DNA from: Actinosynnema sp040640215 | Lineage (GTDB): Bacteria > Actinomycetota > Actinomycetes > Mycobacteriales > Pseudonocardiaceae | NCBI RefSeq assembly: GCF_040640215.1 | Contig: NZ_JBFABG010000011.1 | Location: forward strand, 186,001-250,000 | DNA length: 64,000 nucleotides | Direction: 5' to 3' | Shown: positions 17,777 through 27,738 of the stretch, piece after piece | How positions within the stretch are numbered: position 1 is the stretch's first letter | Layout: every line of letters starts with the position of its first letter | Made by a program: the position numbers and the translations under genes | Notes under the pieces: generated by a model | Told to the model about the DNA's origin: nothing | Seen by the model: only the letters and a program-made list of their open reading frames with translations | The model's database searches: none

Positions 17777-19506
17777 TCCGCCACTTCTACCGGCTGTGGC
17801 CGCACCCCGGCGTGCTGGTCCGGCTCACCGCGCTGCACGTCGCGCTGGCCGTCCTCCAGGGGCTGCTGCTGGGCCTCCTGGTGCCCGTCCTGCGGGCGCT
17901 GTTGCGGGCCGAACCCGATTTCGCCGCCGCGAAGCCGTGGCTGATCGCCGGCGCGATCGGCGCGGTGGTGTACGGGGTGCTCAAGGTGGTGGCCACGCCC
18001 GTCGGGTTCGCCGCGAGCACGGAACTGGCCGAGCAGTTGCGGCACCACCTGATGCGGCACGTGGCCACGCTGCCGCTCGGGTGGTTCACCGGCGACCGGA
18101 AGGCGCGGCTGTCCCGCACGGTCACCACGTCGGCCGGTGCCGTCGCCCACCTGGCCGCCACCTTCGGCCCGCCCGCGATCACCGGCCTGCTGGTGCCGAG
18201 CACCATCATCGTCGTCACGTTCTTCGTGGACTGGCGGCTCGCGCTGCTGTTCCTGGCGATCCTGCCGGTCGCGCTGCTAGCGCTGCGCCGCGCGGGCCGG
18301 GTCACCGCCGAGGCGGACCGCGACCTGGAGGAGGCCGCCGTCGAGATCGCCGGTCGGGCCATCGAGCTCGGCCAGGCGCAGCCCGTGCTGCGGGCGGCCG
18401 GCCACGGCTCCACCGGCAGCGTCCGGATGCGGGACGCGCTGGCCGACCACCGCCACCGGTACCGGCGGGGGCTGCGCAAGGCGCTGTTCCCCGACCTGAC
18501 CTACGCGGCCGTGGTGATGGCCGGGTTCGCCGGGGTGCTGGTGCTGGGTGCCCAGTTCCTGCTCAACGGCAGCCTCGCGGTGGCGGACACGGTCGCGCTG
18601 CTCGTGCTCGCGGTGCGGTTCCTGGAGCCGCTGGGCACGCTGACCGAGCTGCTGGGGACGTTGCACGCCATGGACAACTCGGTGACCCGGGTGGAGAACA
18701 TCCTGCACTCGCCCGCGCTGCCGCACAGCGCGCGGCCGGTCCGGAAGGTCGAGGACTCGACGGTCGAGTTCGCCGGGGTGTCGTACTCCTACGGGAGCAC
18801 GCCCGCGCTGACCGACGTGTCGTTCGTGTGCCGGCGCGGGACGACGACCGCGCTGGTCGGGCCGTCCGGCTCGGGGAAGACGACGGTGACCCGCCTGGTG
18901 GCCCGGTTCTTCGACGTGGACGGCGGGAGCGTGAAGGTCGGCGGGGTCGACGTGCGCGACCTGGACCACGCGGTGCTGCTGGACCAGATCGCGATCGTGT
19001 TCCAGGACGTGTACCTGTTCGACACGACGATCGAGGAGAACGTCCGCATCGCCCGCCCGGACGCCACGCCCGAGGAACTGGCGGAGGCGGCGCGCTCGGC
19101 CCGGCTGGACGAGGTCGTGCACCGCCTGCCGCAGGGCTGGCGGACGCGGGTCGGCGAGGGCGGCGCGCAACTGTCGGGCGGTGAGCGGCAGCGGGTGTCG
19201 ATCGCGCGCGCGTTCCTGAAGCGGGCGCGGATCGTGCTGCTGGACGAGGCGGGTTCGGCGCTCGACCCGGAGAACGAGGGCGCGATCAGCGCGGCGATCG
19301 AGGCGCTGGGCCAGGACCCGGAGCGCACGGTGGTCGTGATCGCCCACCGACCGGCCACCCTGGCGGCGGCGGACTTCGTGGTGGCGCTGGACGGGGGACG
19401 GGTCGCCGAAGTGGGCCGGCCGCGCGACCTCCTCGCCGCGGAAGGTCCTTACAGCCGCCTGCACAGCCAGTACGAGCACGCCCGAAGCTGGCACATCGCC
19501 ACCTGA
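17773..19506 (+). CDS. IrtB-like siderophore ABC transporter, half 2
   Basis: A 577-residue half transporter with six membrane segments (about residues 17-300), then Walker A GPSGSGKTT, Q-loop VFQDVYLFDTTIEENVRIA, signature LSGGERQR, and Walker B IVLLDEAGSALDPENE. ATGA overlap with half 1. YbtQ/IrtB-type halves pair with a YbtP/IrtA-type half to import ferri-siderophores in spite of their exporter fold. Context (iron box, FptX-like MFS) supports import over export, though export of an iron-free siderophore cannot be excluded. The Walker B tail DEAGSALD replaces the more usual DEAT/DEPT. Confidence 0.85.
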   Translation: MIRHFYRLWPHPGVLVRLTALHVALAVLQGLLLGLLVPVLRALLRAEPDFAAAKPWLIAGAIGAVVYGVLKVVATPVGFAASTELAEQLRHHLMRHVATLPLGWFTGDRKARLSRTVTTSAGAVAHLAATFGPPAITGLLVPSTIIVVTFFVDWRLALLFLAILPVALLALRRAGRVTAEADRDLEEAAVEIAGRAIELGQAQPVLRAAGHGSTGSVRMRDALADHRHRYRRGLRKALFPDLTYAAVVMAGFAGVLVLGAQFLLNGSLAVADTVALLVLAVRFLEPLGTLTELLGTLHAMDNSVTRVENILHSPALPHSARPVRKVEDSTVEFAGVSYSYGSTPALTDVSFVCRRGTTTALVGPSGSGKTTVTRLVARFFDVDGGSVKVGGVDVRDLDHAVLLDQIAIVFQDVYLFDTTIEENVRIARPDATPEELAEAARSARLDEVVHRLPQGWRTRVGEGGAQLSGGERQRVSIARAFLKRARIVLLDEAGSALDPENEGAISAAIEALGQDPERTVVVIAHRPATLAAADFVVALDGGRVAEVGRPRDLLAAEGPYSRLHSQYEHARSWHIAT

Positions 19507-19515
19507 GGACGGGGC

Positions 19516-19537
19516 GGCCTGTCGGTGCGGACAGGCC
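19516..19537 (+). terminator. Terminator of the ABC operon, first hairpin
   Basis: A perfect 8-bp stem (ggcctgtc / gacaggcc) with a 6-nt loop, starting 9 bp after the stop. Confidence 0.65.
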
Positions 19538-19543
19538 GATCAC

Positions 19544-19584
19544 CGGTGCGGCACCTCGCGGACCGTTCAGCGGGTGCCGCACCG
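19544..19584 (+). terminator. Second hairpin behind the ABC operon
   Basis: A perfect 12-bp stem (cggtgcggcacc at 19544-19555, complement at 19573-19584) with a 17-nt loop, 6 bp after the first hairpin. The two probably work as a tandem terminator protecting the RidA promoter. Confidence 0.6.
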
Positions 19585-19662
19585 ACCTGTCTCCGGGCAG
19601 GCCGGTGCCCGTCGGCGGCAAAACCAGATGGCGGACGCCGGGAAGTCCGCTACGTTCGGCCG

Positions 19663-20103
19663 GTGTCGGAGAACGTGCGGTTCGTCCCCGTCCCCAGCCT
19701 GTCCGAGGTCGTCGAGTACGCCTACGCGGCGTCGATCGAGATGCCCACCCGCCTGATCCTCACGGCGGGCGCGTGCCCGCTGGACGAGGAGGGGGGCACC
19801 GTGTGCCCGGGTGACCCGGTGGGGCAGGCGCACCAGGTGATGACCAACCTGGAGAAGGCGCTGGCGGCTTCGGGCTCCGGTCTGGCCGAGGTGGTCAGGA
19901 CCACGGTCTACGTGGCGTCGGGCAGGCAGGACGACCTGGTCGCGGTGTGGGAGGTGGTCCGGGACCGGTTCGACGGGCACCGGCCGCCGAGCACGCTGCT
20001 GGGCGTCGCCGCGCTCGGGTACCGGGACCAGTTGGTCGAGGTCGAGGCCGTGGCGGTGGCCCGCCGGGCACCACACCGCGAGCGCCCGGGACCGACCGGG
20101 TAG
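19663..20103 (+). CDS. RidA/YjgF family protein
   Basis: A 146-residue protein of the RidA (YjgF/YER057c/UK114) fold, trimeric enamine/imine deaminase-like proteins that clear reactive intermediates of amino-acid metabolism. Visible motifs are TRLILTAGACPLDEEGGTVC, QAHQVMTNLEKALAASGSGL, VVRTTVYVAS and PPSTLLGVAALGYRDQLVEVEAVA. The catalytic Arg of true RidA normally sits before the P-x-R/S-x segment; here PPST replaces it, so this may be a Rid subgroup without deaminase activity. GTG 19663 follows a -10-like tacgtt by 6 nt, and no Shine-Dalgarno is present, suggesting a leaderless message. Confidence 0.8.
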   Translation: MSENVRFVPVPSLSEVVEYAYAASIEMPTRLILTAGACPLDEEGGTVCPGDPVGQAHQVMTNLEKALAASGSGLAEVVRTTVYVASGRQDDLVAVWEVVRDRFDGHRPPSTLLGVAALGYRDQLVEVEAVAVARRAPHRERPGPTG

Positions 20104-20139
20104 GGGTGCCGCTCGCCCGGCGCACGGCCCGCGAGCCGG

Positions 20140-20781
20140 TCATCGTCCGCCGCCGGCCGGGGCCCGCGCCGCCCGGATCGACGCCTGTCGACGACGCGAC
20201 ACCGCCCGGACGACCGGGTGCACCACCACGATCACCATGGACAGCAACGGAATGTTCTGTCCAAACAGGAATTCGCCCACGAGGTAGTCGACGGCGGGCA
20301 CCGCCACGCACGCCATGAAAGCCCACCCCGGTGCGGTGGGCGGCTTGCCCGGCCGCGCCCAAGGCGTCCGCTTGAACGGCTTCGCCACCGATAACCACAC
20401 CTGGCCCGCGAGCGCACCCGCCATCAGCAGCGAACCCACCCGCATCAGCACCGACGAGCCGTCCTGGTGGAGTTGCGGGCTGAGCACGAAGATCCCGACG
20501 GAGAGTTGGCTGAAGGTGATCACGAACTTCGCCGCCACCCACCAGTGGCGGAAGTAGCCCCACGGCGTCAGGCCGGACAGCACCAGGCCGGTGAACGCCG
20601 AGGTGGTCGCCATGAACTGGAGCACGTCGGTGTCGATCAGCACCGCCACGTCGAACGTGGCGGTCCGGGCCGGGCCGGTCACGCCGAGGGCGTGGGTCAC
20701 CACCACGAACAACGCCAACGCCATGCACATCCAGCCCGTGGAGGTGATGACGTGCAGCCAGACCAGCAGTTTCCTCGACAT
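20140..20781 (-). CDS. Small integral membrane protein, function unknown
   Basis: A 213-residue protein with five to six hydrophobic segments: LLVWLHVITSTGWMCMALAL, LQFMATTSAFTGLVLSG, WWVAAKFVITFSQLSVGIFV, GSLLMAGALAGQVWLSVA, FMACVAVPAVDYLVGEF, and IPLLSMVIVVVHPVVRAV. The early WLHVITSTGWM resembles the His-containing first helix of DUF2269-like membrane proteins, but I would not assign a family firmly. The ATG at 20781 has ggggga 5 nt upstream. A monocistronic unit, convergent with RidA. Confidence 0.7.
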   Translation of the reverse strand: MSRKLLVWLHVITSTGWMCMALALFVVVTHALGVTGPARTATFDVAVLIDTDVLQFMATTSAFTGLVLSGLTPWGYFRHWWVAAKFVITFSQLSVGIFVLSPQLHQDGSSVLMRVGSLLMAGALAGQVWLSVAKPFKRTPWARPGKPPTAPGWAFMACVAVPAVDYLVGEFLFGQNIPLLSMVIVVVHPVVRAVSRRRQASIRAARAPAGGGR

Positions 20782-20790
20782 GTCGTCCCC

Positions 20791-20800
20791 CTACATGTAG
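20791..20800 (-). promoter_or_regulatory. Perfect palindrome before the membrane-protein gene
   Basis: ctacatgtag lies 10 bp upstream of the ATG. Upstream of it on the minus strand, tactat (20811-20816) could serve as a -10, which would put the palindrome in the leader. Possible operator; regulator unknown. Confidence 0.35.
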
Positions 20801-21022
20801 CTCTACTACCTATAGTACGGCGACCGGGCGACACCGGGACGTCCCTGGCGCGACCGCGGAACTCGGCGTGACCGCCGCGCCGCCGTCGCCCCGACCGGTC
20901 CACGGGTCGACCGGCGGGCGTTCGGCCGCGCTCTTGTAGACCACCTGTCAATGCCCCGGACACGGGGGAACCACCGGGAATTCACCCGGCTGGTCGAACG
21001 GGTCTCACCGGGGCCGGTCAGC

Positions 21023-21052
21023 TTGACAAGCACGCGGAACGTCACGAATCCT
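21023..21052 (+). promoter_or_regulatory. Candidate promoter of the ABC importer operon
   Basis: A consensus -35 TTGACA (21023-21028), then an 18-bp spacer and a weak -10 aatcct (21047-21052). This is the only consensus -35 in the 331-bp gap (20782-21112) before the solute-binding protein; I see no gene in that gap. Confidence 0.4.
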
Positions 21053-21112
21053 CCGCACGTCCGAACGTTCCGGTCGATCGGAAACCCCTTGCCCACGAGG
21101 AAGGTTCGACCC

Positions 21113-22243
21113 GTGACCCACACCCGAGTCCTCCGCGCGGTCGGTGTCGGCGCGATCGCGCTGGCGCTGGTCGCCGCGTGCGGCGCACCGCCCGCCAAGG
21201 AGGGCGCGGCGGACAACTCCTCCGCCGCCACCGCCAAGTCCGCCGCCGACCTCGGCGGCTTCGACGCGCTCGTCGAGGCCGCGAAGAAGGAGGGCAGGCT
21301 CAACGTCATCGCGCTGCCCCCGGACTGGGCCAACTACGGCGAGATCATCGAGGCGTTCGAGGCCGAGTACGGCATCGAGGTCGACTCCGCGCAGCCCGAC
21401 GCCTCCAGCCAGGAGGAGATCAACGCCGCCAACCAGCTCAAGGGCGGTGACCGCGCGCCGGACGTGTTCGACCTCGGCCTGAACGTGGCCGTGGCGAGCA
21501 AGGACCTCTTCGCGCCCTACCGGGTGCGGAGCTGGGACGACATCCCCGCCGAGCTCAAGGACCCCGACGGCCTCTACTGCGGCGACTACGGCGGCTTCAT
21601 GTCGATCGGCTACGACGCCGGCAAGGTGCCCGCCCCGACCTCGGTCAAGGACCTGCTCAAGCCCGAGTACCAGGGCAAGGTCGCGCTCAACGGCGACCCG
21701 ACGCAGGCCGGCGCGGCGTTCTCCGGCGTCGTGATGGCCGCGCTGGGCAACGGCGGCTCCGCCGACGACGTCAAGCCCGGCGTGGAGTTCTTCAAGCAGC
21801 TCAAGGCCGCCGGCAACTTCCTGCCGGTCGACCCGTCGCCCGCGACCATCGAATCCGGCCAGACGCCGGTGGTCGTCGACTGGGACTACACCAACGCCGC
21901 GCAGACCGCGAAGCTCGCCGGCAAGGCGGACTGGAAGGTCGTGGTGCCGCCGGGCGCGCAGGTCGGCGCGTACTACAACCAGGCCGTCAACAAGGACGCC
22001 CCGCACCCGGCCGCCGCCCGGCTGTGGCAGGAGTTCCTCTTCTCCGACAAGGGCCAGAACCTCTACCTCAAGGGCCTGTCCCGGCCGGTGCGGCTGGAGG
22101 CGCTGACCAAGTCCGGCGAGGTGGACGCGGAGGCGAACGCCAAGCTGCCCGAGACCGGGGGCGACGCGGTGTTCCTGACCCAGGACCAGGCGGACGCGGC
22201 CAAGAAGGTGCTCTCCGAGACGTGGGCCCAGGCGGTGGGCTGA
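21113..22243 (+). CDS. ABC transporter solute-binding lipoprotein (PotD/FbpA type)
   Basis: A 376-residue binding protein. Signal peptide with lipobox ALVAAC (Cys about residue 22), then LGGFDALVEAAKKEGRLNVI and WANYGEIIEAFEAEYGIEVD, typical of solute-binding family 1/PotD-like proteins; ATIESGQTPVVVDWDY and VGAYYNQAVNKDAPHP follow. I start at GTG 21113, with aggaagg 8 nt upstream; the long open frame before it is not coding. It captures a small solute outside the membrane for the permease pair behind it. The substrate could be a polyamine, iron or another small ion; the sequence does not settle it. Confidence 0.85.
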   Translation: MTHTRVLRAVGVGAIALALVAACGAPPAKEGAADNSSAATAKSAADLGGFDALVEAAKKEGRLNVIALPPDWANYGEIIEAFEAEYGIEVDSAQPDASSQEEINAANQLKGGDRAPDVFDLGLNVAVASKDLFAPYRVRSWDDIPAELKDPDGLYCGDYGGFMSIGYDAGKVPAPTSVKDLLKPEYQGKVALNGDPTQAGAAFSGVVMAALGNGGSADDVKPGVEFFKQLKAAGNFLPVDPSPATIESGQTPVVVDWDYTNAAQTAKLAGKADWKVVVPPGAQVGAYYNQAVNKDAPHPAAARLWQEFLFSDKGQNLYLKGLSRPVRLEALTKSGEVDAEANAKLPETGGDAVFLTQDQADAAKKVLSETWAQAVG

Positions 22244-22246
22244 CCG

Positions 22247-23158
22247 GTGGTCGCACCCGTCACCTCCCCGGCCGGGGGCGGCCCCACCGCCGCGCCCGGC
22301 CGGGGTCCCGCCGCCAAGCCGTGGCTCGCCTGGCTCGTCGTCGTGCCGTTCCTGGTCTACGTCGGCGTCTTCCTGGTGTACCCGACGGTCCTGGTGCTCG
22401 CCGGCGCGTTCCAGGACGCGAACGGCGCGTTCACCGCGGCGAACCTGGTGGCCCTCGGTGAAGGCGTCTACCTCCAGGCGTTCCTGCGCAGCGTCGAGCT
22501 CTCGGCGCTGACCGCGCTGCTGGGCGCGGTGCTCGGGGCCCTGCTGTCGTGGGCGGTGGCGGTGGGCGAGCCGACCGGGCTGCTGCGGCGGGTCGTCGTG
22601 GCGGGTTCCGGTGTGCTGGCGCAGTTCGGCGGCGTGCCGCTGGCCTTCGCGTTCCTGGCCACCGTGGGGTTCCAGGGGTTCGTCACGCGGTTCCTCGACG
22701 ACCGGTTCGGGGTCGACCTGTTCGCGGGCGGCGCGTGGCTGTTCGAGCTGCCCGGCCTGACGCTGGTCTACACGTTCTTCCAGATCCCGTTGATGCTCAT
22801 CGTGTTCCTGCCCGCCCTGGACGGACTCCGTCCACAGTGGAGGGAAGCGGTGGACAGCCTCGGCGGCACCGCGTGGACCTACTGGCGGCACGTCGGCGGG
22901 CCGATCCTGCTGCCCGCGTTCCTCGGCGCGCTGCTGTTGCTGTTCGCCAACGCCTTCTCCGCCTACGCCACGGCCGCCGCCCTGGTCTCGCAGGGCAGCC
23001 CCATCGTGCCGCTGCACATCCGCGGCGCGCTGACCGGGGAAGTCCTGCTGGGCCGGGAGAACCTCGGCAAGGCGCTGGGGCTGGGCATGGTCGTCGTGGT
23101 CGCGGTGGCCATGGGCCTCTACGCGCTGCTGCAACGGAGGTTCGCGCGATGGCGGTGA
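22247..23158 (+). CDS. ABC importer permease 1 (PotB/CysT-like)
   Basis: A 303-residue membrane component. A Pro/Gly-rich N-terminus precedes six hydrophobic segments, starting with WLAWLVVVPFLVYVGVFLVY. The cytoplasmic EAA-type loop is REAVDSLGGTAWTYWRHVGG (about residue 200). GTG at 22247, 3 bp after the binding-protein stop. Its last 10 bp overlap the next permease gene, so stoichiometric production is expected. Confidence 0.85.
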   Translation: MVAPVTSPAGGGPTAAPGRGPAAKPWLAWLVVVPFLVYVGVFLVYPTVLVLAGAFQDANGAFTAANLVALGEGVYLQAFLRSVELSALTALLGAVLGALLSWAVAVGEPTGLLRRVVVAGSGVLAQFGGVPLAFAFLATVGFQGFVTRFLDDRFGVDLFAGGAWLFELPGLTLVYTFFQIPLMLIVFLPALDGLRPQWREAVDSLGGTAWTYWRHVGGPILLPAFLGALLLLFANAFSAYATAAALVSQGSPIVPLHIRGALTGEVLLGRENLGKALGLGMVVVVAVAMGLYALLQRRFARWR

Positions 23159-23922
23159 AGGTCGTGCGGTGGCTGGTGCTCGGCGTGCTCGGGACGTTCT
23201 TCCTGGTGCCGCTGCTGGCGATGGCGGAGTTCTCCACGCGCGGCCGGAACGGCGAGCGCGGCCTCGACTCGTGGTCGGGCATCGTCTCCGACCCGGACCT
23301 GGTCGAGTCGGTCCTGGTGTCCGTGCAGCTCGCGGTGGCCAGTTCGCTGGTGATGCTGGTCCTGCTGGTGCCGACGATGACGTGGGTCCGGCTGCGGCTG
23401 CCGAAGCTGCGCCGCCCGGTGGAGTTCCTGTGCCTGCTGCCGATCACGATCCCGGCCATCGTGCTGGTGGTCGGCCTGGCCCCGCTCTACGCCTGGGTGG
23501 ACTACTTCCTGGGCGACTCGCCGCTGACGCTCACCTTCGCCTACGCGGTGCTGGTGCTGCCCTTCGCGTACCGGGCGATCGACGCGGGACTGTCCGCCAT
23601 CGACCTCAAGACGCTGGCCGAGGCGGCGCGCGGCCTCGGCGCGTCCTGGGGCACGGTGCTGCTCCGGGTCGTGGTGCCCAACATCCGGACCGCGCTGCTC
23701 GGCGCGGCGCTGCTGTCGGTCGCGCTGGTGCTGGGCGAGTTCACCATCGCGTCCCTGCTGAACTTCGACACGGTGCAGGTGCGGGTGAACCTGCTGGGCA
23801 AGCGGAACGCGGGCGTGTCCATCGCGGTGTCGCTGCTGAGCCTGCTGTTCGCGTTCGTGCTGCTGTTCCTGCTCTCGTTCGTCGGCGGGCGGCGGCGGAA
23901 CACCGCCGAGGAGGAAGGCTGA
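23149..23922 (+). CDS. ABC importer permease 2 (PotC/CysW-like)
   Basis: A 257-residue membrane component with six segments beginning LVLGVLGTFFLVPLLAMAEF. The EAA loop is LAEAARGLGASWGTVLLRVV (about residue 155), a good match to EAAxxLGAsxxxxfxxVxLP. ATG 23149 lies inside the last codons of permease 1 (10-bp overlap, different frame). It pairs with permease 1 as the channel. Stop and next ATG are 1 bp apart. Confidence 0.87.
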   Translation: MAVKVVRWLVLGVLGTFFLVPLLAMAEFSTRGRNGERGLDSWSGIVSDPDLVESVLVSVQLAVASSLVMLVLLVPTMTWVRLRLPKLRRPVEFLCLLPITIPAIVLVVGLAPLYAWVDYFLGDSPLTLTFAYAVLVLPFAYRAIDAGLSAIDLKTLAEAARGLGASWGTVLLRVVVPNIRTALLGAALLSVALVLGEFTIASLLNFDTVQVRVNLLGKRNAGVSIAVSLLSLLFAFVLLFLLSFVGGRRRNTAEEEG

Positions 23923-23923
23923 G

Positions 23924-24973
23924 ATGGGTTACCTGGAGTTGCACGGGCTGCGCAAGTCCTTCGGCGGGCAGCCCGCGCTGGCCGGCCTGGACCTCGACCT
24001 GGCGCGGGGCGAGCTGGTCAGCCTGCTCGGCCCGAGCGGCTGCGGCAAGACCACCGCGCTGCGCATCGTGGCCGGGTTCGAGACCGCCGACGACGGGGTC
24101 GTCCGGGTGGACGGGCGCGACATCACCGGCGTGCCCGCGAACAAGCGGGACATGGGCATGGTGTTCCAGTCCTACAGCCTGTTCCCGAACCTGACCGCCG
24201 CGCAGAACGTCGCGTTCGGCCTGCGGCTGCGCAAGGCACCCGGGCGCGCCCGGCGCACCGCCGAGTTGCTGGAGCTGGTCGGGCTGGAGCACCTGGGCAA
24301 GCGGTACCCGCACCAGCTCTCCGGCGGTCAGCAGCAGCGGGTCGCGCTGGCGAGGGCGCTGGCGATCCAGCCGCGCGTGCTGCTGCTGGACGAGCCGCTG
24401 TCCGCGCTGGACGCCAAGGTCCGGGTGGCGCTGCGGGAGGAGATCCGGCGCATCCAGACCGAACTGGGCACGACCACGCTGTTCGTCACGCACGACCAGG
24501 AGGAGGCGCTGGCCGTCTCCGACCGGGTCGGCGTGATGTCGCAGGGGCGGCTGGAGCAGTTGGACACGCCCGCCGTGGTCTACCGGCAGCCCGCGTCGGC
24601 GTTCGTGGCGCGGTTCGTGGGCGTGACCAACGCGGTCTCCGGCACCGCCGAGGCCGGTGGCGTGCGGCTGGGCGCGTACCGGCTGGCGACCGGCGCGGCC
24701 GAGGGCATCGCGGCCGGGGCGGACGTGCAGGTCATCGTGCGGCCGGAGGACATCGGCATCGCGCAGCACAGCGGCCAGGACAACGGCGCGCTGGTGGGCA
24801 GCGTCCTCACCCAGAGCTTCCTGGGGCCGGTGACCCGCCTGTCGGTGCGCCTGGCCGGCGGTGAGCAGGTGGTGCGCGTGGACCAGCCGTCCAGCCGGGC
24901 CGCGGACTTCCCGCCGGGCACGGCGGTGGCGCTGGACCTCGTGGCGAGCAGGCTGATGGTGGTCGAGGACTGA
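23924..24973 (+). CDS. ABC importer ATPase (PotA/FbpC/CysA family)
   Basis: A 349-residue ATPase. Walker A GPSGCGKTT (about residues 37-45), Q-loop VFQSYSLFPNLTAAQNVAFG, signature LSGGQQQR, Walker B VLLLDEPLSALDAKVR, H-loop FVTHDQEEAL, then a C-terminal TOBE-like beta domain from about residue 240 (VRLGAYRLATG, VIVRPEDIGI). The TOBE domain is typical of the polyamine/iron/sulfate importer branch. ATG 23924 with gaggaagg at 8 nt. Last gene of the importer operon, ended by the hairpin at 25016. Confidence 0.9.
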   Translation: MGYLELHGLRKSFGGQPALAGLDLDLARGELVSLLGPSGCGKTTALRIVAGFETADDGVVRVDGRDITGVPANKRDMGMVFQSYSLFPNLTAAQNVAFGLRLRKAPGRARRTAELLELVGLEHLGKRYPHQLSGGQQQRVALARALAIQPRVLLLDEPLSALDAKVRVALREEIRRIQTELGTTTLFVTHDQEEALAVSDRVGVMSQGRLEQLDTPAVVYRQPASAFVARFVGVTNAVSGTAEAGGVRLGAYRLATGAAEGIAAGADVQVIVRPEDIGIAQHSGQDNGALVGSVLTQSFLGPVTRLSVRLAGGEQVVRVDQPSSRAADFPPGTAVALDLVASRLMVVED

Positions 24974-25015
24974 CACCGCTCGGTGATCACGCGGGGTCGG
25001 GCCCGGCCCGGTGGG

Positions 25016-25050
25016 GGAGGGCCTGACCGGGCGTGCCGGACAGGCCCTCC
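25016..25050. terminator. Bidirectional terminator
   Basis: A perfect 10-bp stem (ggagggcctg at 25016-25025, complement at 25041-25050) with a 15-nt loop, between the ATPase gene and the convergent LVIVD-repeat gene. Confidence 0.65.
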
Positions 25051-25063
25051 GCGACCGCCGGGA

Positions 25064-26563
<1,500 letters not shown>

Positions 26564-26621
26564 TTCAGGTCTCCCCTTCCAACCTGTAGCAGTGACCGCA
26601 GTATTGCCCCTTCGCAAGGCT

Positions 26622-26653
26622 AACCACCAGCCCCGTTCGTCGGTAAGGTGGTT
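26622..26653. promoter_or_regulatory. Inverted repeat in the LVIVD/DUF305 divergent promoter
   Basis: aaccacc (26622-26628) and ggtggtt (26647-26653) with an 18-bp spacer, in the 147-bp gap between two divergent exported-protein genes. A shared operator is possible. Confidence 0.3.
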
Positions 26654-26710
26654 GTTCCGGCTGGTGGGAAGTCTGGCCGCGGTCCTGCCGGATCGAGGGG
26701 GTTGTGTCGT

Positions 26711-27334
26711 ATGCGGATCTTGTTCCTCGCGGTCTTCGCCGCTTTTCTGGCCGCGTGCACGGCGCAACCGGAAGGCGCACCGCCGGTCATCGTGCCCAAG
26801 GGTCCCGGTGAGCAGGCCGAGACGATGGCACCCGGCGACGTCGGCACGGACCGCTGGGTGGCACCCAACGAGGCGGACCTGACGTACGTGGCGAGCATGA
26901 TCGTGCACCACCGGCAGGCTCTGGACATGTCGGCGCTGGCCCCGGAGCGGGCGCGGGACGAGACGGTGAAGGGCCTGGCGTCGCGCATCCACGACACCCA
27001 GGGGCCGGAGATCGGCGCGATGGAGCAGTGGCAGCGCCAGTTCGCCGAGAACGCGCCGGCGCACGGCCACGACGGGAACCTGCCGGACGTGGACCACGGG
27101 TCGATGCCCGGGATGGCGACCGCCGAGCAACTGGCGGCGCTGACCGCCGCGACCGGCGCGGACTTCGACCGGCTGTTCCTGGACTTGATGATCGCGCACC
27201 ACGACGGGGCGCTGAAGATGGCGGTCGACCTGTTGTCGGCGGGTGCGGACGTGCGCGTCGAGGAGATGGCCAACGACGTCGTCGCGACCCAATCGGACGA
27301 GATCGCCCGGATGAGGGCGATCTCGATCCCGTGA
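26711..27334 (+). CDS. DUF305 lipoprotein
   Basis: A 207-residue predicted lipoprotein with lipobox FLAAC (Cys16) and a four-helix DUF305 domain (ferritin-like fold). It carries the paired family motifs MIVHHRQALDM (about residues 63-73) and MIAHHDGALKM (about residues 160-170). His and Met clusters of this kind are often linked to copper or other metals, although the biochemical role is not established. A His/Asp/Met-rich loop (APAHGHDGNLPDVDHGSMPG) between the motifs adds further possible ligands. ATG 26711. Shares a promoter region with the LVIVD protein. Confidence 0.85.
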   Translation: MRILFLAVFAAFLAACTAQPEGAPPVIVPKGPGEQAETMAPGDVGTDRWVAPNEADLTYVASMIVHHRQALDMSALAPERARDETVKGLASRIHDTQGPEIGAMEQWQRQFAENAPAHGHDGNLPDVDHGSMPGMATAEQLAALTAATGADFDRLFLDLMIAHHDGALKMAVDLLSAGADVRVEEMANDVVATQSDEIARMRAISIP

Positions 27335-27340
27335 TCGGCG

Positions 27341-27658
27341 TCAGGAGGCGATGAGAACGAGGTCCTCGGTCGGCTGGAACGTCTCGACGGCGTTGCCGGT
27401 GACGTGCCGGGCGATGCCCGCGTTGCGCTTGTGCGCTTCCTTGAACGAGTCGGAGCGGACCCACGCCCGGAAGTCCTCCTCGGTATCGAACTCGTTCATC
27501 GAGACGTAGGGCTGGTCCGGACGGGTGGGCCGGAGCAGCGTGCTGCGGCGCAGACCGGGGACGCCCGGCAGGTAGGTGCGCATGTTCTCGCGGAAGTGCA
27601 CCTCGAACTCCTCGGCGCGGTCTTCCGGCACGAACAGGCGGTTGGTCGCGACGAACAT
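27341..27658 (-). CDS. IsdG/MhuD-type haem-degrading monooxygenase
   Basis: A 105-residue ABM-fold protein. It has the three residues that define the haem-degrading group in the expected places: N6 (TNRLF), W66 (DFRAWV) and H76 (KEAHKR), matching Asn7/Trp66/His76 of IsdG-type enzymes in spacing. Such dimeric enzymes open haem to release iron. ATG 27658 has tggagg 7 nt upstream. Divergent from a TetR gene, with a large inverted repeat in the gap, so regulation by that TetR (perhaps haem-responsive) is likely. It fits the iron theme of the IdeR-box unit about 12 kb away. Confidence 0.85.
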   Translation of the reverse strand: MFVATNRLFVPEDRAEEFEVHFRENMRTYLPGVPGLRRSTLLRPTRPDQPYVSMNEFDTEEDFRAWVRSDSFKEAHKRNAGIARHVTGNAVETFQPTEDLVLIAS

Positions 27659-27672
27659 GCGGTGCCTCCAGG

Positions 27673-27716
27673 TTCCCGACGCTACGTAGGGAACTATTCC
27701 AACGCGGCGTCGGGAA
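27673..27716. promoter_or_regulatory. Nested inverted repeats, candidate TetR operator
   Basis: Outer arms ttcccgacgc (27673-27682) and gcgtcgggaa (27707-27716) are perfect complements 24 bp apart. Inside are the palindromes ctacgtag (27682-27689) and ggaa-cta-ttcc (27690-27700). A minus-strand promoter (-35 ttgctt, 17-bp spacer, -10 aatagt) can be drawn through them. Confidence 0.5.
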
Positions 27717-27738
27717 AGCAAGGGGCTACCATCGACGG

